A stretch of DNA of 64,000 nt, from assembly GCF_038039215.1 (NCBI RefSeq), contig NZ_JBBPCL010000001.1, positions 2,666,001 through 2,730,000 on the forward strand. The letters run 5' to 3'. The translations under genes were made by a program, and so were the position numbers. This stretch comes from Pseudonocardia sp. T1-2H (GTDB taxonomy: Bacteria > Actinomycetota > Actinomycetes > Mycobacteriales > Pseudonocardiaceae). Positions 17,506 through 26,250 of the stretch are shown here, piece by piece (the first letter of the stretch is position 1; each line of letters begins with the position of its first letter). The notes below the pieces were generated by a model that searched no databases, was not told the DNA's origin, and saw nothing but the letters and a program-made list of their open reading frames with translations.

Positions 17506-18852
17506 ATGCTCAACGCCGAGTCCATGCTCCTCGTCCACGGCCGCATCTTCGACGGCACCGACGAGGAGGTGATCCCCGACGGTGCCATCTGGGTCGAGGG
17601 CGACGAGATCCGCCGCGTCGGCTCGATGGACCAGTTCGACGACGTCGACGAGAACGTGCCCCGCATCGATCTGGGCGGCCGTTTCGTGATGCCGGGTATG
17701 ACGGAGGCGCACAGCCACCTGTCCTACTTCAACGCGTCCAGCCTGCAGGACCTGGACATGAACTGCACCGCCGAGGCCACCACGATCTACGCGGTGGAGA
17801 ACGCGCGGACGATGCTGCGCTGCGGCTACACGTCGGCGAACAGCTTCGGGTCCCTGCACGCCGTCGACGTGGCCGTCCGCAACGCGATCAACTCCGGGGT
17901 CGCCCCCGGCCCGCGCTACGTGGCCTGCGGCCGGGACGTCCTCGGCACCGGCGGGATGGTCGACTGGAACCCGGACCACCTGCAGCTCGGCATGGACGGG
18001 CTGGCCCTGCTGGCGGACAACCCGTGGGAGGTCCGCAAGGTCATCCGCTCGGTCCGCAAGTCCGGGGCCGACACCGTCAAGGTCTACCTCGACGGCGAGG
18101 GCATGATCGAGTCCGACCTGCCCGGGGAGCTCTCCTACACCCAGGAGGAGGCCGACGCCGCGGTCGACGAGGGGCACCGCCGCAGCCTGCGGATGCTCTG
18201 CCACGCCCGCTCGGCGGACGCGGTGATCCAGGCCATGAAGGCCGGGTTCGACGTGATCGGGCACGCCAACTACCTCAACGACGAGGCGCTCGAGCGCATG
18301 CGCGAGCAGCGGCATCGCATCTTCGTCAGCCCGGCCATCCACTGGCAGGTCGGGCTCTACGAGAACGGCGCCCAGTTCGGCTTCAGCCACGACGTGCTCG
18401 ACTCCATGGGCTACAAGGAGGAGATGGTCGAGACCATCGCCAGCGTCGGCAAGATGAAGGCGGCGGGCATCCGGGTGCTGCCCGGTGGCGACTTCGGCCT
18501 GGCCTGGACCCCGCACGGCACCTACGCCCGGGACCTGCAGAACTTCGTCGAGATGTTCGGCTACACCCCGCGCGAGACGCTCGTCGCGGCCACCCGCGAC
18601 GCCGGCGCCCTGGTCGACTTCGGGGGCAAGGTGGGCACGCTCGAGGCAGGCAAGTTCGCCGACATCGTGGTGGTCGACGGCGACCCGCTCACCGACATCA
18701 CGGTGATGCAGGACCTCGACAAGATCACCACGGTCATCAAGGGCGGCAAGATCTTCCACAACACGCTGCCGTCCGGTCCGCGGTTCGACCTCGGGGCGAA
18801 GCCCGGGATGAGCGCCGGCGAGAAGGAGAACGTGCTGGCGTCGGCGCAGTGA
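17506..18852 (+). CDS. Amidohydrolase, imidazolonepropionase-like metal-dependent hydrolase (paralogue 1)
   Basis: The product is 448 aa. Metal-binding H69 and H71 lie in TEAHSHLSYF. Further ligand regions are the Lys in TVKVYLDG, the His in LCHARSAD and GHANYLND, and the Asp in PGGDFGLAW. The protein is in the amidohydrolase/prolidase-like group that hydrolyses amides, lactams or esters; the substrate is unknown. AAGGAG stands six bases before the ATG, and E3 ends only two bases earlier, so it belongs to the dehydrogenase operon. The C-terminal third (TPHGTYARDL, VVDGDPLTDITVMQDLDKI) is strikingly like that of the amidohydrolase at 29305-30600. A four-base overlap links it to the small Cys-rich gene. 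Confidence 0.9.
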   Translation: MLNAESMLLVHGRIFDGTDEEVIPDGAIWVEGDEIRRVGSMDQFDDVDENVPRIDLGGRFVMPGMTEAHSHLSYFNASSLQDLDMNCTAEATTIYAVENARTMLRCGYTSANSFGSLHAVDVAVRNAINSGVAPGPRYVACGRDVLGTGGMVDWNPDHLQLGMDGLALLADNPWEVRKVIRSVRKSGADTVKVYLDGEGMIESDLPGELSYTQEEADAAVDEGHRRSLRMLCHARSADAVIQAMKAGFDVIGHANYLNDEALERMREQRHRIFVSPAIHWQVGLYENGAQFGFSHDVLDSMGYKEEMVETIASVGKMKAAGIRVLPGGDFGLAWTPHGTYARDLQNFVEMFGYTPRETLVAATRDAGALVDFGGKVGTLEAGKFADIVVVDGDPLTDITVMQDLDKITTVIKGGKIFHNTLPSGPRFDLGAKPGMSAGEKENVLASAQ

Positions 18853-19046
18853 CCGGGCTCGACGTCGCCGCGCTGCGAAGGGCGGCGGCGGCGAAGCAGG
18901 ACACGATCGGCCCGTGCAACCGGCGGTGCCGGGAACGGGGCGAGTGCGCGTTCGGCCGTTCCGACCCGCCGGGGAGCTACTGCCGGGAGCGGCGGCCGCC
19001 ACGACGAGGCGAGGCGGAGGCCGGGGCGGCGGAAGCCGCGGGGTAG
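18849..19046 (+). CDS. Small Cys-rich protein, unknown function
   Basis: The product is a 65-aa protein from a GTG whose codon overlaps the amidohydrolase stop (GTGA), a typical translational-coupling arrangement. The N-terminal part is helical and Ala-rich (TGLDVAALRRAAAAKQDTIG). The core holds four cysteines in CNRRC, ECAF and SYC, enough for one zinc or iron-sulfur site. The tail is Arg/Glu/Ala-rich. Third codon positions are almost all G or C, supporting real coding. It is the last gene before the operon's terminator hairpin. I recognise no family; a metal-carrier or assembly role for the amidohydrolase is a guess. Confidence 0.62.
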   Translation: MTGLDVAALRRAAAAKQDTIGPCNRRCRERGECAFGRSDPPGSYCRERRPPRRGEAEAGAAEAAG

Positions 19047-19077
19047 CTCACGTCGACCCCGGGACGGTCGAACAGAT

Positions 19078-19112
19078 CCGGCCCCGGCCCGCATCGCGCG
19101 GGCCGGGGCCGG
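19078..19112. terminator. Strong bidirectional terminator hairpin
   Basis: A perfect 15-base GC stem, CCGGCCCCGGCCCGC at 19078-19092 pairing with GCGGGCCGGGGCCGG at 19098-19112, encloses a five-base loop. It lies between the convergent ends of the dehydrogenase operon (19046) and the MFS gene (19135), so it can serve both. Confidence 0.82.
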
Positions 19113-19134
19113 GCCTGTGGTCGGGCACCGCCGA

Positions 19135-20493
19135 TCAGGCCGGGTGCTCCGTTCGGTTCCTCCCGAGCAGCAGCGTGACGCCCAGGATCGGGAGCAGCAC
19201 GAGGACGGCGACCGCGGTGCCGATGCCCAGTGGCGCGGCGAGGCCGCCGACGACCGCGGCGCCGATCCCCGCCCCGGTGAGGAACGCGAGAGTGGCGACG
19301 CCGAGCGCTCCGCCCCGTCGCTCGGCGGGCACCGCCCCGCCCACCGCGGCGGTCATCGCGGGCTGGCCGATCCCGAAGGCGACGGTGTTCAGCACGACGG
19401 CGACGAGGAGCAGGGCGGTCACGTCGTACCAGGCGCCGACCGCGGCCAGGATCAGCCCGACCGCGGTCGTCGGGCAGGCGACGAGCAGGGTGCGCCGCGG
19501 GCCGAGGCGGTCGAGCAGCGTGGCGGCGAGGCGCGGGGAGAAGAGCCCGACCGCGGCGGCCGGGACCATGAGCAGCCCGATCGTCAACGGGGTCCAGCCG
19601 CGGGCGGCGAGGGCGATCGGGATGCCCAGCAGGAGGGCGAACCAGCTCGCGGGAACCGCGGCCGCGGCGAGGGCCGACCGGACGACCACCGGGTTGGTGA
19701 CCACGGACCGGGGCAGGAAGCCGTCCGGCCGGGAGCGGACGCGCAGCACCACCGCCGGCACGCCGACGACGATCAGCGCGACACCCGTGAGCGCCGCACC
19801 GAGCCCGGCGGACGGGGACTGGATCGTCAGGACCAGGCCGGTCGCCGCGACGGCGACGGCGAGCGCGCCGAGCAGGTCGATCCGCGCCCCGTCACCCGGC
19901 ACCCGCGCGACCCGCCAGAGGTAGGGCACGGCGAGCAGCCCCACGGCCGGCAGCGCGATCGCCCATCGCCAGCCGCCGAGGCCCTCGACCGCGCCGCCGA
20001 CGAGCGGGCCGAGCGCGGAGAGGACGGCGCCGGTGCCGGCGAGCCGGCCGAGTGCCGCACCGCGGGCGTGGCCGTCGTAGCAGGCGCTGATCAGGGTCGT
20101 CGCGAGGACCGGGATCGCGGCCGCCCCGATGCCCTGCACGACGCGGGCGGTGAGGAGGACCGCGATGTTCGGAGCGAGTGCGGCGCCGATCGCGCCGGCG
20201 GCGAGCAGCGCGATCCCGGTGCACAGGGGCCCGCGGACCCCGACGGCGTCGGCGATCCGGCCCTGCAACGGCGTGGAGACGGCGAGCGCGACGGCGTAGA
20301 CGCTGATCACCCACGCGGCCTCCGCCGTGGAGATGCCGAGCTCGCCCGCGAGCTGGGGCAGCGCGACCGTGACACCCGAGGTACTGGTGCCGGCGAGGCC
20401 GAAGAGCAACCCGAGGACGACGGCGAGGACCCCGGGCGACGGTCCCGTGGCGGCGTCGGGTCGCGCGGAGGCGGTGCGGGGGAGTGGCGGCAC
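19135..20493 (-). CDS. MFS transporter, drug:H+ antiporter type
   Basis: The product is 452 aa from a GTG at 20493, with about twelve or more hydrophobic segments covering nearly the whole length. MFS signatures include the loop GRIADAVGVRGPL after helix 2 and the antiporter-type RVVQGIGAAAIPVLATTLI run. It is likely an exporter of a small hydrophobic compound. The start is the first good candidate in a frame that otherwise runs far upstream as a shadow of the LLM gene; the ribosome site is weak. It is divergent from the LLM oxidoreductase gene, with 156 bases between them. Confidence 0.87.
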   Translation of the reverse strand: MPPLPRTASARPDAATGPSPGVLAVVLGLLFGLAGTSTSGVTVALPQLAGELGISTAEAAWVISVYAVALAVSTPLQGRIADAVGVRGPLCTGIALLAAGAIGAALAPNIAVLLTARVVQGIGAAAIPVLATTLISACYDGHARGAALGRLAGTGAVLSALGPLVGGAVEGLGGWRWAIALPAVGLLAVPYLWRVARVPGDGARIDLLGALAVAVAATGLVLTIQSPSAGLGAALTGVALIVVGVPAVVLRVRSRPDGFLPRSVVTNPVVVRSALAAAAVPASWFALLLGIPIALAARGWTPLTIGLLMVPAAAVGLFSPRLAATLLDRLGPRRTLLVACPTTAVGLILAAVGAWYDVTALLLVAVVLNTVAFGIGQPAMTAAVGGAVPAERRGGALGVATLAFLTGAGIGAAVVGGLAAPLGIGTAVAVLVLLPILGVTLLLGRNRTEHPA

Positions 20494-20649
20494 CCTCGAA
20501 TCATCGCCCGTCGAGGCCTCCTGTGTTCCGATCCGGCTGGGCCGTCTCGGCGCACGCAGCAGATCATGATCACGATCCGGGCGGCTCTGAATCGGTTGAC
20601 CGATCGACTGCCGCACCCTGCCGCCCCCGATCTGGTAGGTGTCGAGGTC

Positions 20650-21480
20650 ATGAAGTTCGGGATCGCCACGTTCATCACCGACGAGGGAATCGGCCCCGAG
20701 GCGCTGGGACGCGCGCTCGAGGAACGCGACTTCACCTCGTTGTTCATCGCCGAGCACTCCCACATCCCCGTGAGCAGGGAGACTCCGTACCCGGGCGGGG
20801 GTGATCTGCCGCGGATGTACTACCGCACGCTCGATCCGTTCGTCGCCCTGTCCGTCGTCGGCACCGTGACCTCGCGGCTCGTGCTGGGCACCGGCATCGC
20901 GCTGCTCCCGCAGCGGGACGTCATCCACACCGCGAAGCAGGTCGCGAGCCTCGACCTCGTCTCCGGCGGCCGGGTCGCCTTCGGGGTCGGGGTGGGGTGG
21001 AACCGCGAGGAGATGCGCAACCACGGCACCGAACCCAGCACCCGCGGCGCGCAGATGGACGAGCAGCTCGCGGCGCTGATCGAGATCTGGACGAAGGACG
21101 AGGCGGAGTTCCACGGGAGGTTCGTCGACTTCGGCCCGATCTACGCCTGGCCCAAACCCGTGCAGAAGCCCCATCCGCCCATCTACCTCGGTGGGGAGAG
21201 CGACGCGGCGCTGCGCCGGCTGGCGCGCTTCGGCGACGCGTGGCTACCCCGCGCGCACACCCCGCCGGACGAGATCCGCCGCGTCCGGGCGTGGCTGGCC
21301 GAGCAGGGCCGCCAGAACGTGCCGTTCACGGTGTACGCCGCGGATCCCGATCCGGAGATGGTGGACGGCTACGCCGAGGCCGGGGTCGACGAGGTCACGC
21401 TGAACCTCGAGACCCTCCCGGAGCCCGAGGCCCTCCGCGAGCTCGACCGGCTCGCCGAGTTCGCCGCCGCCCGCCGCTGA
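20650..21480 (+). CDS. LLM-class F420-dependent oxidoreductase (luciferase-like, TIGR03619 type)
   Basis: The product is 276 aa. The bacterial-luciferase-like TIM barrel opens MKFGIATFITDEGIGPEALG. Internal hallmarks are VLGTGIALLPQRDVIHTAKQ, the LDLVSGGRVAFGVGVGWNRE segment and PVQKPHPPIYLGG. Members use reduced F420 (some FMNH2) for hydride transfer to unknown substrates and are very common in actinomycetes. The ATG at 20650 is the first Met where homology begins, with a GAGG box close by. It is probably transcribed alone, divergently from the MFS gene. Confidence 0.9.
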   Translation: MKFGIATFITDEGIGPEALGRALEERDFTSLFIAEHSHIPVSRETPYPGGGDLPRMYYRTLDPFVALSVVGTVTSRLVLGTGIALLPQRDVIHTAKQVASLDLVSGGRVAFGVGVGWNREEMRNHGTEPSTRGAQMDEQLAALIEIWTKDEAEFHGRFVDFGPIYAWPKPVQKPHPPIYLGGESDAALRRLARFGDAWLPRAHTPPDEIRRVRAWLAEQGRQNVPFTVYAADPDPEMVDGYAEAGVDEVTLNLETLPEPEALRELDRLAEFAAARR

Positions 21481-21494
21481 GGCAGGCTCGGCTG

Positions 21495-21670
21495 CCGGGC
21501 CCCCGGGGGAACTTCAGCAGGGAGCCGGCGTGGACGCGGATCTGCTGCCCGGTGACGTAGCAGGCTTCGGCGGAGGCCAGGAACAGGACCAGGTCGGAGA
21601 TGTCGACCGGCTCGACGTAGCTCATCAGGATCCGCTTCGCCCAGCCGTAGCCGGCGCTGCCGGGGCCCAT
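21495..21670 (-). pseudogene. C-terminal fragment of an SDR (mycofactocin-dependent type)
   Basis: The minus-strand frame beginning at 21670 reads GYGWAKRILMSYVEPVDISD, then LVLFLASAEACYVTGQQIRV and HAGSLLKF. This is the last third of a short-chain dehydrogenase of the family linked to mycofactocin. The Rossmann loop and Ser-Tyr-Lys site are absent and no start region exists upstream. The frame runs on into the 3' end of the LLM gene without a proper stop. It is a truncated relic. Confidence 0.65.
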
Positions 21671-21746
21671 CGCGCGGCTGGCACCTGGTTGCCCGTTACC
21701 GCGCGGTGAGGGCGTCGGGCGGGGAAGCAGGGCCTAGCGTGGGCCG

Positions 21747-22073
21747 ATGACCGAGAGAAGGCGCACGTCCGCTGGTTCCCTACCCGGTGCGGGGTGGGTG
21801 AAGCCGTGGCTCCAGGTCACGGAGATCGCCTGGTCGGCACCGATGGTGATCGCCTATCGGACGGCTCGCATGGTGTCGGGCGGCTGGCCGCCGAGCGCCC
21901 GGGACCGCCGGGAGTACATCCGCATGGTGCAGGAGAAGGTCGAGGCGTTCTCCCAGGCCGCGACGGCCGCGGTGACGACTCCGCCGAAGGACACCGCCAA
22001 GGCGGTCGGCAGCGTCCTCGGCCCGGTCCACCGGCGGGTGGTCGCCAATCGCCGGCGCCTCTCCCGACGCTGA
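21747..22073 (+). CDS. Small phasin-like protein, function unknown
   Basis: The product is 108 aa, with one hydrophobic/aromatic stretch (WLQVTEIAWSAPMVIAYRTA) and an amphipathic helix (RREYIRMVQEKVEAFSQAAT). The pattern resembles short phasin-like or polyhydroxyalkanoate-granule-associated proteins in high-GC bacteria. The C-terminus is Arg-rich (RRVVANRRRLSRR). The ATG at 21747 is the only sensible start. It is convergent with the SARP regulator gene (gap 14 bases). No PHA synthase gene is near, so the phasin idea rests on composition only. Confidence 0.65.
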   Translation: MTERRRTSAGSLPGAGWVKPWLQVTEIAWSAPMVIAYRTARMVSGGWPPSARDRREYIRMVQEKVEAFSQAATAAVTTPPKDTAKAVGSVLGPVHRRVVANRRRLSRR

Positions 22074-22087
22074 AACCGGCGCGAGAC

Positions 22088-25000
22088 CTATCCGTCGTGT
22101 TCCGCCAGTTCCGCCAGGCGTGCGGCGGAGGCGACGTGTCCACCGCGGAGCGCGCGTCCGAGTGCGGATGCGGCTCGGTCGCGGGCCGCGGGGTCGCCGC
22201 GGGCGGCGAGCAGTTCGGCTTCCGCGAGGCGGGCCTCGTAGTGGCCGAGCGGGGGCCCGACGGCAAGCGCCCGGGCGACGGCGGCCTCGGCGCGCGGTAG
22301 CGCTCCGCGCGTGACGTCGACGAGCGCGGCCTGTGCCGCGGCCCAGGAGGCGAACAAGGTCAGCGAGTCGCCCGCCGCCCGGGCGGACGCGGAGAACGCG
22401 GCCGCGGCGTCGTCCAGCTCGCCGCGGACGGCGAGGGCGACTCCCCGGGCTCGATGGGCGGTCGCCGTCCATCCGCGGTGGTCGATGTCGTGGGCGACGG
22501 CCAGCGCCTCGAGCGCGTCGGTCTCGGCCTCGACCGGCCGACCGAGCGCGGACAGCGCCTCGGACCGGTGCCAGAGGGCATAGGCCCGACCCTCGGGGGC
22601 GACGAGGTCTCGGGCGAGGTGGAGCGCGGCCGTCGCCTCGCCGAGCCCGTCGGCCGGCCGCGCGAGGAACACCAGTCCGTGGCCCCGCGTCGAGCGGGGA
22701 GTCACCACCCGCAACAGCTCACCGGAGTCGGTGAACAGGTTCGCCACCCGGCCGAACACCTCGACGGCCTCGGTGATCCTGCCGTCGAGGAACGTCGCCA
22801 TGGCGCGGCCGTCGAGGATCCGGGCGACGCCGGCCGCGTCACCGTGGCGGCGGTGCAGGGCCAGCGCGGCCTCGGCACGCACGCGGGCCCGGTCGGCGCG
22901 GTCCAGGTTCATGTCGAGGATGGCGGCGGTCTCCAGGGCCACGGCGCGGGCGACATCGTCCCCGGCGGCCGCGACGAGCGCCAGCTCGGCCAGCTCGGAC
23001 GCCCGGTGCGGGTCCTGCGCGCCGAACACGAGCATCGCCAGTCGGGCCAGCCGGCGCGACCGGAGCGGACCGGCGTCCGTCGATGCGAGTGCGGACTGCA
23101 GGTCGTCCACGGCCGCGGGGGCGCCGTGAGCGGCACCGGCGTCGGCGCGGACCGCGAGCAGATCCGCTCGTATCGGCGGCCGGGGATCGAGCGCGAGACC
23201 GGCGTCGGCGAGCGCCACGGCCTCCCGGGTGGCGTGTGCCGCCAGAGCCGAGTCCGCGGCGACGGCGAACGCCGCTGCCGCCTCGGCGGCGTCGCCCGCG
23301 TCGCGGTGGTGGCGGGCGATCTCCGACGGGTCGGCCTGCTCGGCGACGAGGGCGCGGGCCAGCAGCCCGTGCAGGCGGCCGCGCTCGCCGGGGTCCAGGC
23401 CGGCCGTGACGGTCTCGGCGACGAGGTCGTGCGCGGTGCTCCAGCCGCGTTCGCCGAGACGCACCAGCCCGGCGGCCGCCAGCGCCGACAGCGCCTCGAG
23501 GACCGGGCGCGTCAGCAGGCCGGACGCCCGCGCGACCGTCGACGCGGGCGCTTCCCTGGCCAGGAGCGCGAGCAGGGCCAGCACCTCGGCGCGGTTCCCG
23601 GTCTGCCGGTCGGCGCGGCGCCGCACGCCCCGGATCTGCCCGGCGCGGCCCAGCTCGGCGGCGAGCGCCAGCGCGTCGGCCGAGCGCGGAGCCCAACCGC
23701 CACCCGGCAGCGCGGTGACGGCATCGCGCGCCACCAGCTCGCGCACGAGCTCGGTGACCGCGAACGGTGTGCCGTCCGTGGCGGCGGCGACGGTGGCGGC
23801 CAGGTCCGCGTCACCCAGCCACCGCTCGACGGCTCGGGCGGGCAGCGGTCCGAGCAGGACGTCGTCGCCGCTGCGGGTGCCCCGCAGATCCGCCGGTACC
23901 CCGGCCGGGAGCTCCTCGGGGCGGAACGCCAGGACCGCGGCGAGGCGGTGGAGCCGGGCCAGCGCCGATCCGAGCAGCAGCAGGCTGCTCGGATCGGCCC
24001 ACTGCAGGTCGTCGACGACGAGCAGGGCACCGTCCCCGGTGGCCGCCTCGAGGACGCGCAGGCCGCCTGCGAGCAGCAGGGCGCGTCGGCTCTCGCCGTC
24101 GAGGACCTCGTGCGCGCCGTCGCCGTCGTCCAGCTCGGGGAGCAGCCCTGCGAGCGCCCTACGGACGCGGGGCGGGAGCCCGTCGACCACGGCGGCGTCG
24201 ACGGCCAGGGCCTCGCGCAGCACCGATCTGGCCAGGCTCCAGGCCTCCGCGCGCTCGGGCAGGAACGCGCGCGCCGCGAGTACGGGGAGCGAGGCCGCCC
24301 GCGTCAGCTCGGCCAGCAGTCGTGACTTTCCGGCCCCCGCCACCCCGGCCAGCGTCAGGACCTCGCGCGCCCCCACGTCCGCGCGCAACCGGGCCAGCTC
24401 GTCGTCGCGTCCGACGAAGTCAGGGTCGCCGCCACCGAAGGGGCGCGACATCACGGGAGCCGGTGCCGGTCTCCCCGCGACGGCGATCCGCTCGCCGCGC
24501 AGCAGCGCGATCCGCAGCGCGTCGACGGCCGGGGACGGGTCCACCCCGAGCTCCTCGGCCAGCCGGTGCTGCAGCTCCGTCAGCCGGGCCAGCGCGCCGG
24601 CCGTGTCACCGGCCGCGGCCAGCGCCTCGGCCAGGACGAGGGCTCCCGACTCGCGCAACGGTTCCGCGGCGACGGCCTCGGCCGCCCAGCCGGCCGAGCG
24701 CCTCGGATCGCCGAGGGCGAGCGCGGCCCGGGCGGCGAGCTCGCCCACATCGACCCGGGCCCGGTGCAGCCGCTCCCGCGGCTCGCGGGACCACTCCGCG
24801 TAGGTGTCCTCGGGGAGCGGTTCGCCCCACAGCTCCAGAGCGGTGGAGGCGGCGCGCAGCGTGGACCGGTGGCCGACGGCCGTACGGGCGTCGGCGACCG
24901 CCACGAGGAACTCCGCGACGTCGACGGTGCAGTCGCCCAACGCGTAGCCGCCGGTGCCGGTGACGATCACCGCGGCGTCGCCCACCGCACGCCGGGCCCG

Positions 25001-25228
25001 GTTGACCAGCACGCCGAGGTTCGCGGCGGGGTCGGCAGGGAGCCGGTCGGGCCACAACGCGTCGGCGAGCACCTCGTGCGGAACCAGGTCGGGGCGTCGC
25101 ACGGCGAGGACCCGCAGGAGCATTCGGACCTTGCGGCCGCCGAACGCCGCGGGCGGCACCTCCTCGCCGTCCAGACGGACCTGGAACCGCCCGAGCAGCT
25201 GCAGACGCACGCCCGGCATGGCGGCCAT
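22088..25228 (-). CDS. SARP-type (AfsR/DnrI-like) regulator with BTAD and AAA ATPase domains
   Basis: The product is 1046 aa. An OmpR-like winged-helix DNA-binding domain spans about 5-95 (LLGRFQVRLDGEEVPPAAFG). The bacterial transcriptional activator domain spans about 100-245 (DVAEFLVAVADARTA, AEELGVDPSPAVDAL). A STAND-type ATPase follows, with Walker A GVAGAGKSR and Walker B LLVVDDLQWAD. The C-terminal half is Ala-rich and helical, probably TPR-like repeats. Proteins of this build activate secondary-metabolite or stress genes. It faces the cupin operon across 84 bases, which is its likeliest local target. An ATG three codons in (25219) is an alternative start. Confidence 0.9.
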   Translation of the reverse strand: MAAMPGVRLQLLGRFQVRLDGEEVPPAAFGGRKVRMLLRVLAVRRPDLVPHEVLADALWPDRLPADPAANLGVLVNRARRAVGDAAVIVTGTGGYALGDCTVDVAEFLVAVADARTAVGHRSTLRAASTALELWGEPLPEDTYAEWSREPRERLHRARVDVGELAARAALALGDPRRSAGWAAEAVAAEPLRESGALVLAEALAAAGDTAGALARLTELQHRLAEELGVDPSPAVDALRIALLRGERIAVAGRPAPAPVMSRPFGGGDPDFVGRDDELARLRADVGAREVLTLAGVAGAGKSRLLAELTRAASLPVLAARAFLPERAEAWSLARSVLREALAVDAAVVDGLPPRVRRALAGLLPELDDGDGAHEVLDGESRRALLLAGGLRVLEAATGDGALLVVDDLQWADPSSLLLLGSALARLHRLAAVLAFRPEELPAGVPADLRGTRSGDDVLLGPLPARAVERWLGDADLAATVAAATDGTPFAVTELVRELVARDAVTALPGGGWAPRSADALALAAELGRAGQIRGVRRRADRQTGNRAEVLALLALLAREAPASTVARASGLLTRPVLEALSALAAAGLVRLGERGWSTAHDLVAETVTAGLDPGERGRLHGLLARALVAEQADPSEIARHHRDAGDAAEAAAAFAVAADSALAAHATREAVALADAGLALDPRPPIRADLLAVRADAGAAHGAPAAVDDLQSALASTDAGPLRSRRLARLAMLVFGAQDPHRASELAELALVAAAGDDVARAVALETAAILDMNLDRADRARVRAEAALALHRRHGDAAGVARILDGRAMATFLDGRITEAVEVFGRVANLFTDSGELLRVVTPRSTRGHGLVFLARPADGLGEATAALHLARDLVAPEGRAYALWHRSEALSALGRPVEAETDALEALAVAHDIDHRGWTATAHRARGVALAVRGELDDAAAAFSASARAAGDSLTLFASWAAAQAALVDVTRGALPRAEAAVARALAVGPPLGHYEARLAEAELLAARGDPAARDRAASALGRALRGGHVASAARLAELAEHDG

Positions 25229-25312
25229 CGTCCTCGGCCGCCATCGAACCGCAAGGTCGGATTCCTACCGTCCTCCCCGTCGGCACGAGCACAACCATCC
25301 GAGGAGGACGTC

Positions 25313-25672
25313 ATGGACAATCCCTACGAGCAGCAGGACTTCGCCGATCCCACGGAGACGCGCGAGTTCCCGAACGGCCGGCTCGACCTGCTGCGCATCG
25401 GCGGCGCGGACATAGGCCGGCTCACCCTGGCGCCGGGCTGGCGGTGGTCCGTCGACGTGAAGCCCGCCGCGGGTACCGAGCTGTGCGAGGCACCGCATTT
25501 CCAGTACCACGTCTCCGGGACGTTGCGGATCCGCACTGCCGACGGCGACGAGTTCGACGCCACCCCGGGCCAGGTCACCGCACTGCCGTCCGGCCACGAC
25601 GCGTGGGTCGTGGGCGACGACCCGGTCGTGGTCGTGGACTGGTGGGGCGCCTCCGACTACGCGAAGGGCTGA
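25313..25672 (+). CDS. Cupin-domain protein
   Basis: The product is 119 aa. It is a small single-domain beta-barrel: LCEAPHFQYHVSGTLRIRTA carries the first-motif His and TPGQVTALPSGHDAWVV carries the second-motif His. Many such cupins bind a metal and act as isomerases, dioxygenases or sensors; none can be singled out. GAGGAGG five bases before the ATG gives a strong start. It heads a three-gene operon with only five bases to the next gene and lies divergent from the SARP regulator. Confidence 0.87.
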   Translation: MDNPYEQQDFADPTETREFPNGRLDLLRIGGADIGRLTLAPGWRWSVDVKPAAGTELCEAPHFQYHVSGTLRIRTADGDEFDATPGQVTALPSGHDAWVVGDDPVVVVDWWGASDYAKG

Positions 25673-25677
25673 GGACC

Positions 25678-26250
25678 GTGCTCACCACCGTGGACGTCCG
25701 GGACCTCTACGCCCGGTGCAGCGGCGGGTTCGTCGAGCGTGTGAACGCCGTCGGCGAGCGCTGGGCCGATCCCTCCCCGCTTCCGGGCTGGGACGTCCGC
25801 GCCCTGGTCAACCACGTCGTCAACGAGGAGCGCTGGACGCCGCTGTTGTTCGGCGGCGCGACGATCGACGACGTCGGTGACCGCCTGGACGGCGACCTCC
25901 TCGGCGACGACCCGGTCGCCACGGTCGACGAGGCCGCCGCGAGAGCGCTCGGTGCCGTCCGGGCCGAGGGCGCGCTGGAGGGGACCGTGCAGCTGTCGTT
26001 CGGAGCCCGTCCCGGCCGCGAGTACGCCGTGCAGGTGGCCGCCGACCATCTCGTGCACACCTGGGACCTCGCCCGCGCCCTCGGCACCGAGGCGACGCTC
26101 GACGAGGACGCCGTGACCGCCGTCCTGGCCTGGTTCGACGGCGTCGAGACGCTGTACCGCGAGGCGGGTGTGATCGGCCCGCGCGTCGACGTGGCACCCG
26201 GCGCCGGGCCGCAGGCGCAGCTGCTGGGCCGGTTCGGGAGTCAGCCGTGA
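25678..26250 (+). CDS. TIGR03086-family protein (mycothiol-dependent maleylpyruvate isomerase/DinB-like fold)
   Basis: The product is 190 aa from a GTG five bases after the cupin stop. The N-terminal four-helix bundle reads SPLPGWDVRALVNHVVNEER, with the His typical of the mycothiol-dependent DinB-like superfamily. A second metal-ligand region is VAADHLVHTWDLARALG. Actinobacterial members of this family are mostly uncharacterised; mycothiol or another thiol may be the co-substrate. It sits between the cupin and SnoaL-like genes, with a GTGA overlap to the latter. Confidence 0.87.
   Translation: MLTTVDVRDLYARCSGGFVERVNAVGERWADPSPLPGWDVRALVNHVVNEERWTPLLFGGATIDDVGDRLDGDLLGDDPVATVDEAAARALGAVRAEGALEGTVQLSFGARPGREYAVQVAADHLVHTWDLARALGTEATLDEDAVTAVLAWFDGVETLYREAGVIGPRVDVAPGAGPQAQLLGRFGSQP

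Noticed and set aside
24954..25312. Start of a plus-strand frame through the SARP/cupin gap
   Set aside because: Shadow of the SARP gene; the cupin has a strong ribosome site at its own ATG at 25313.
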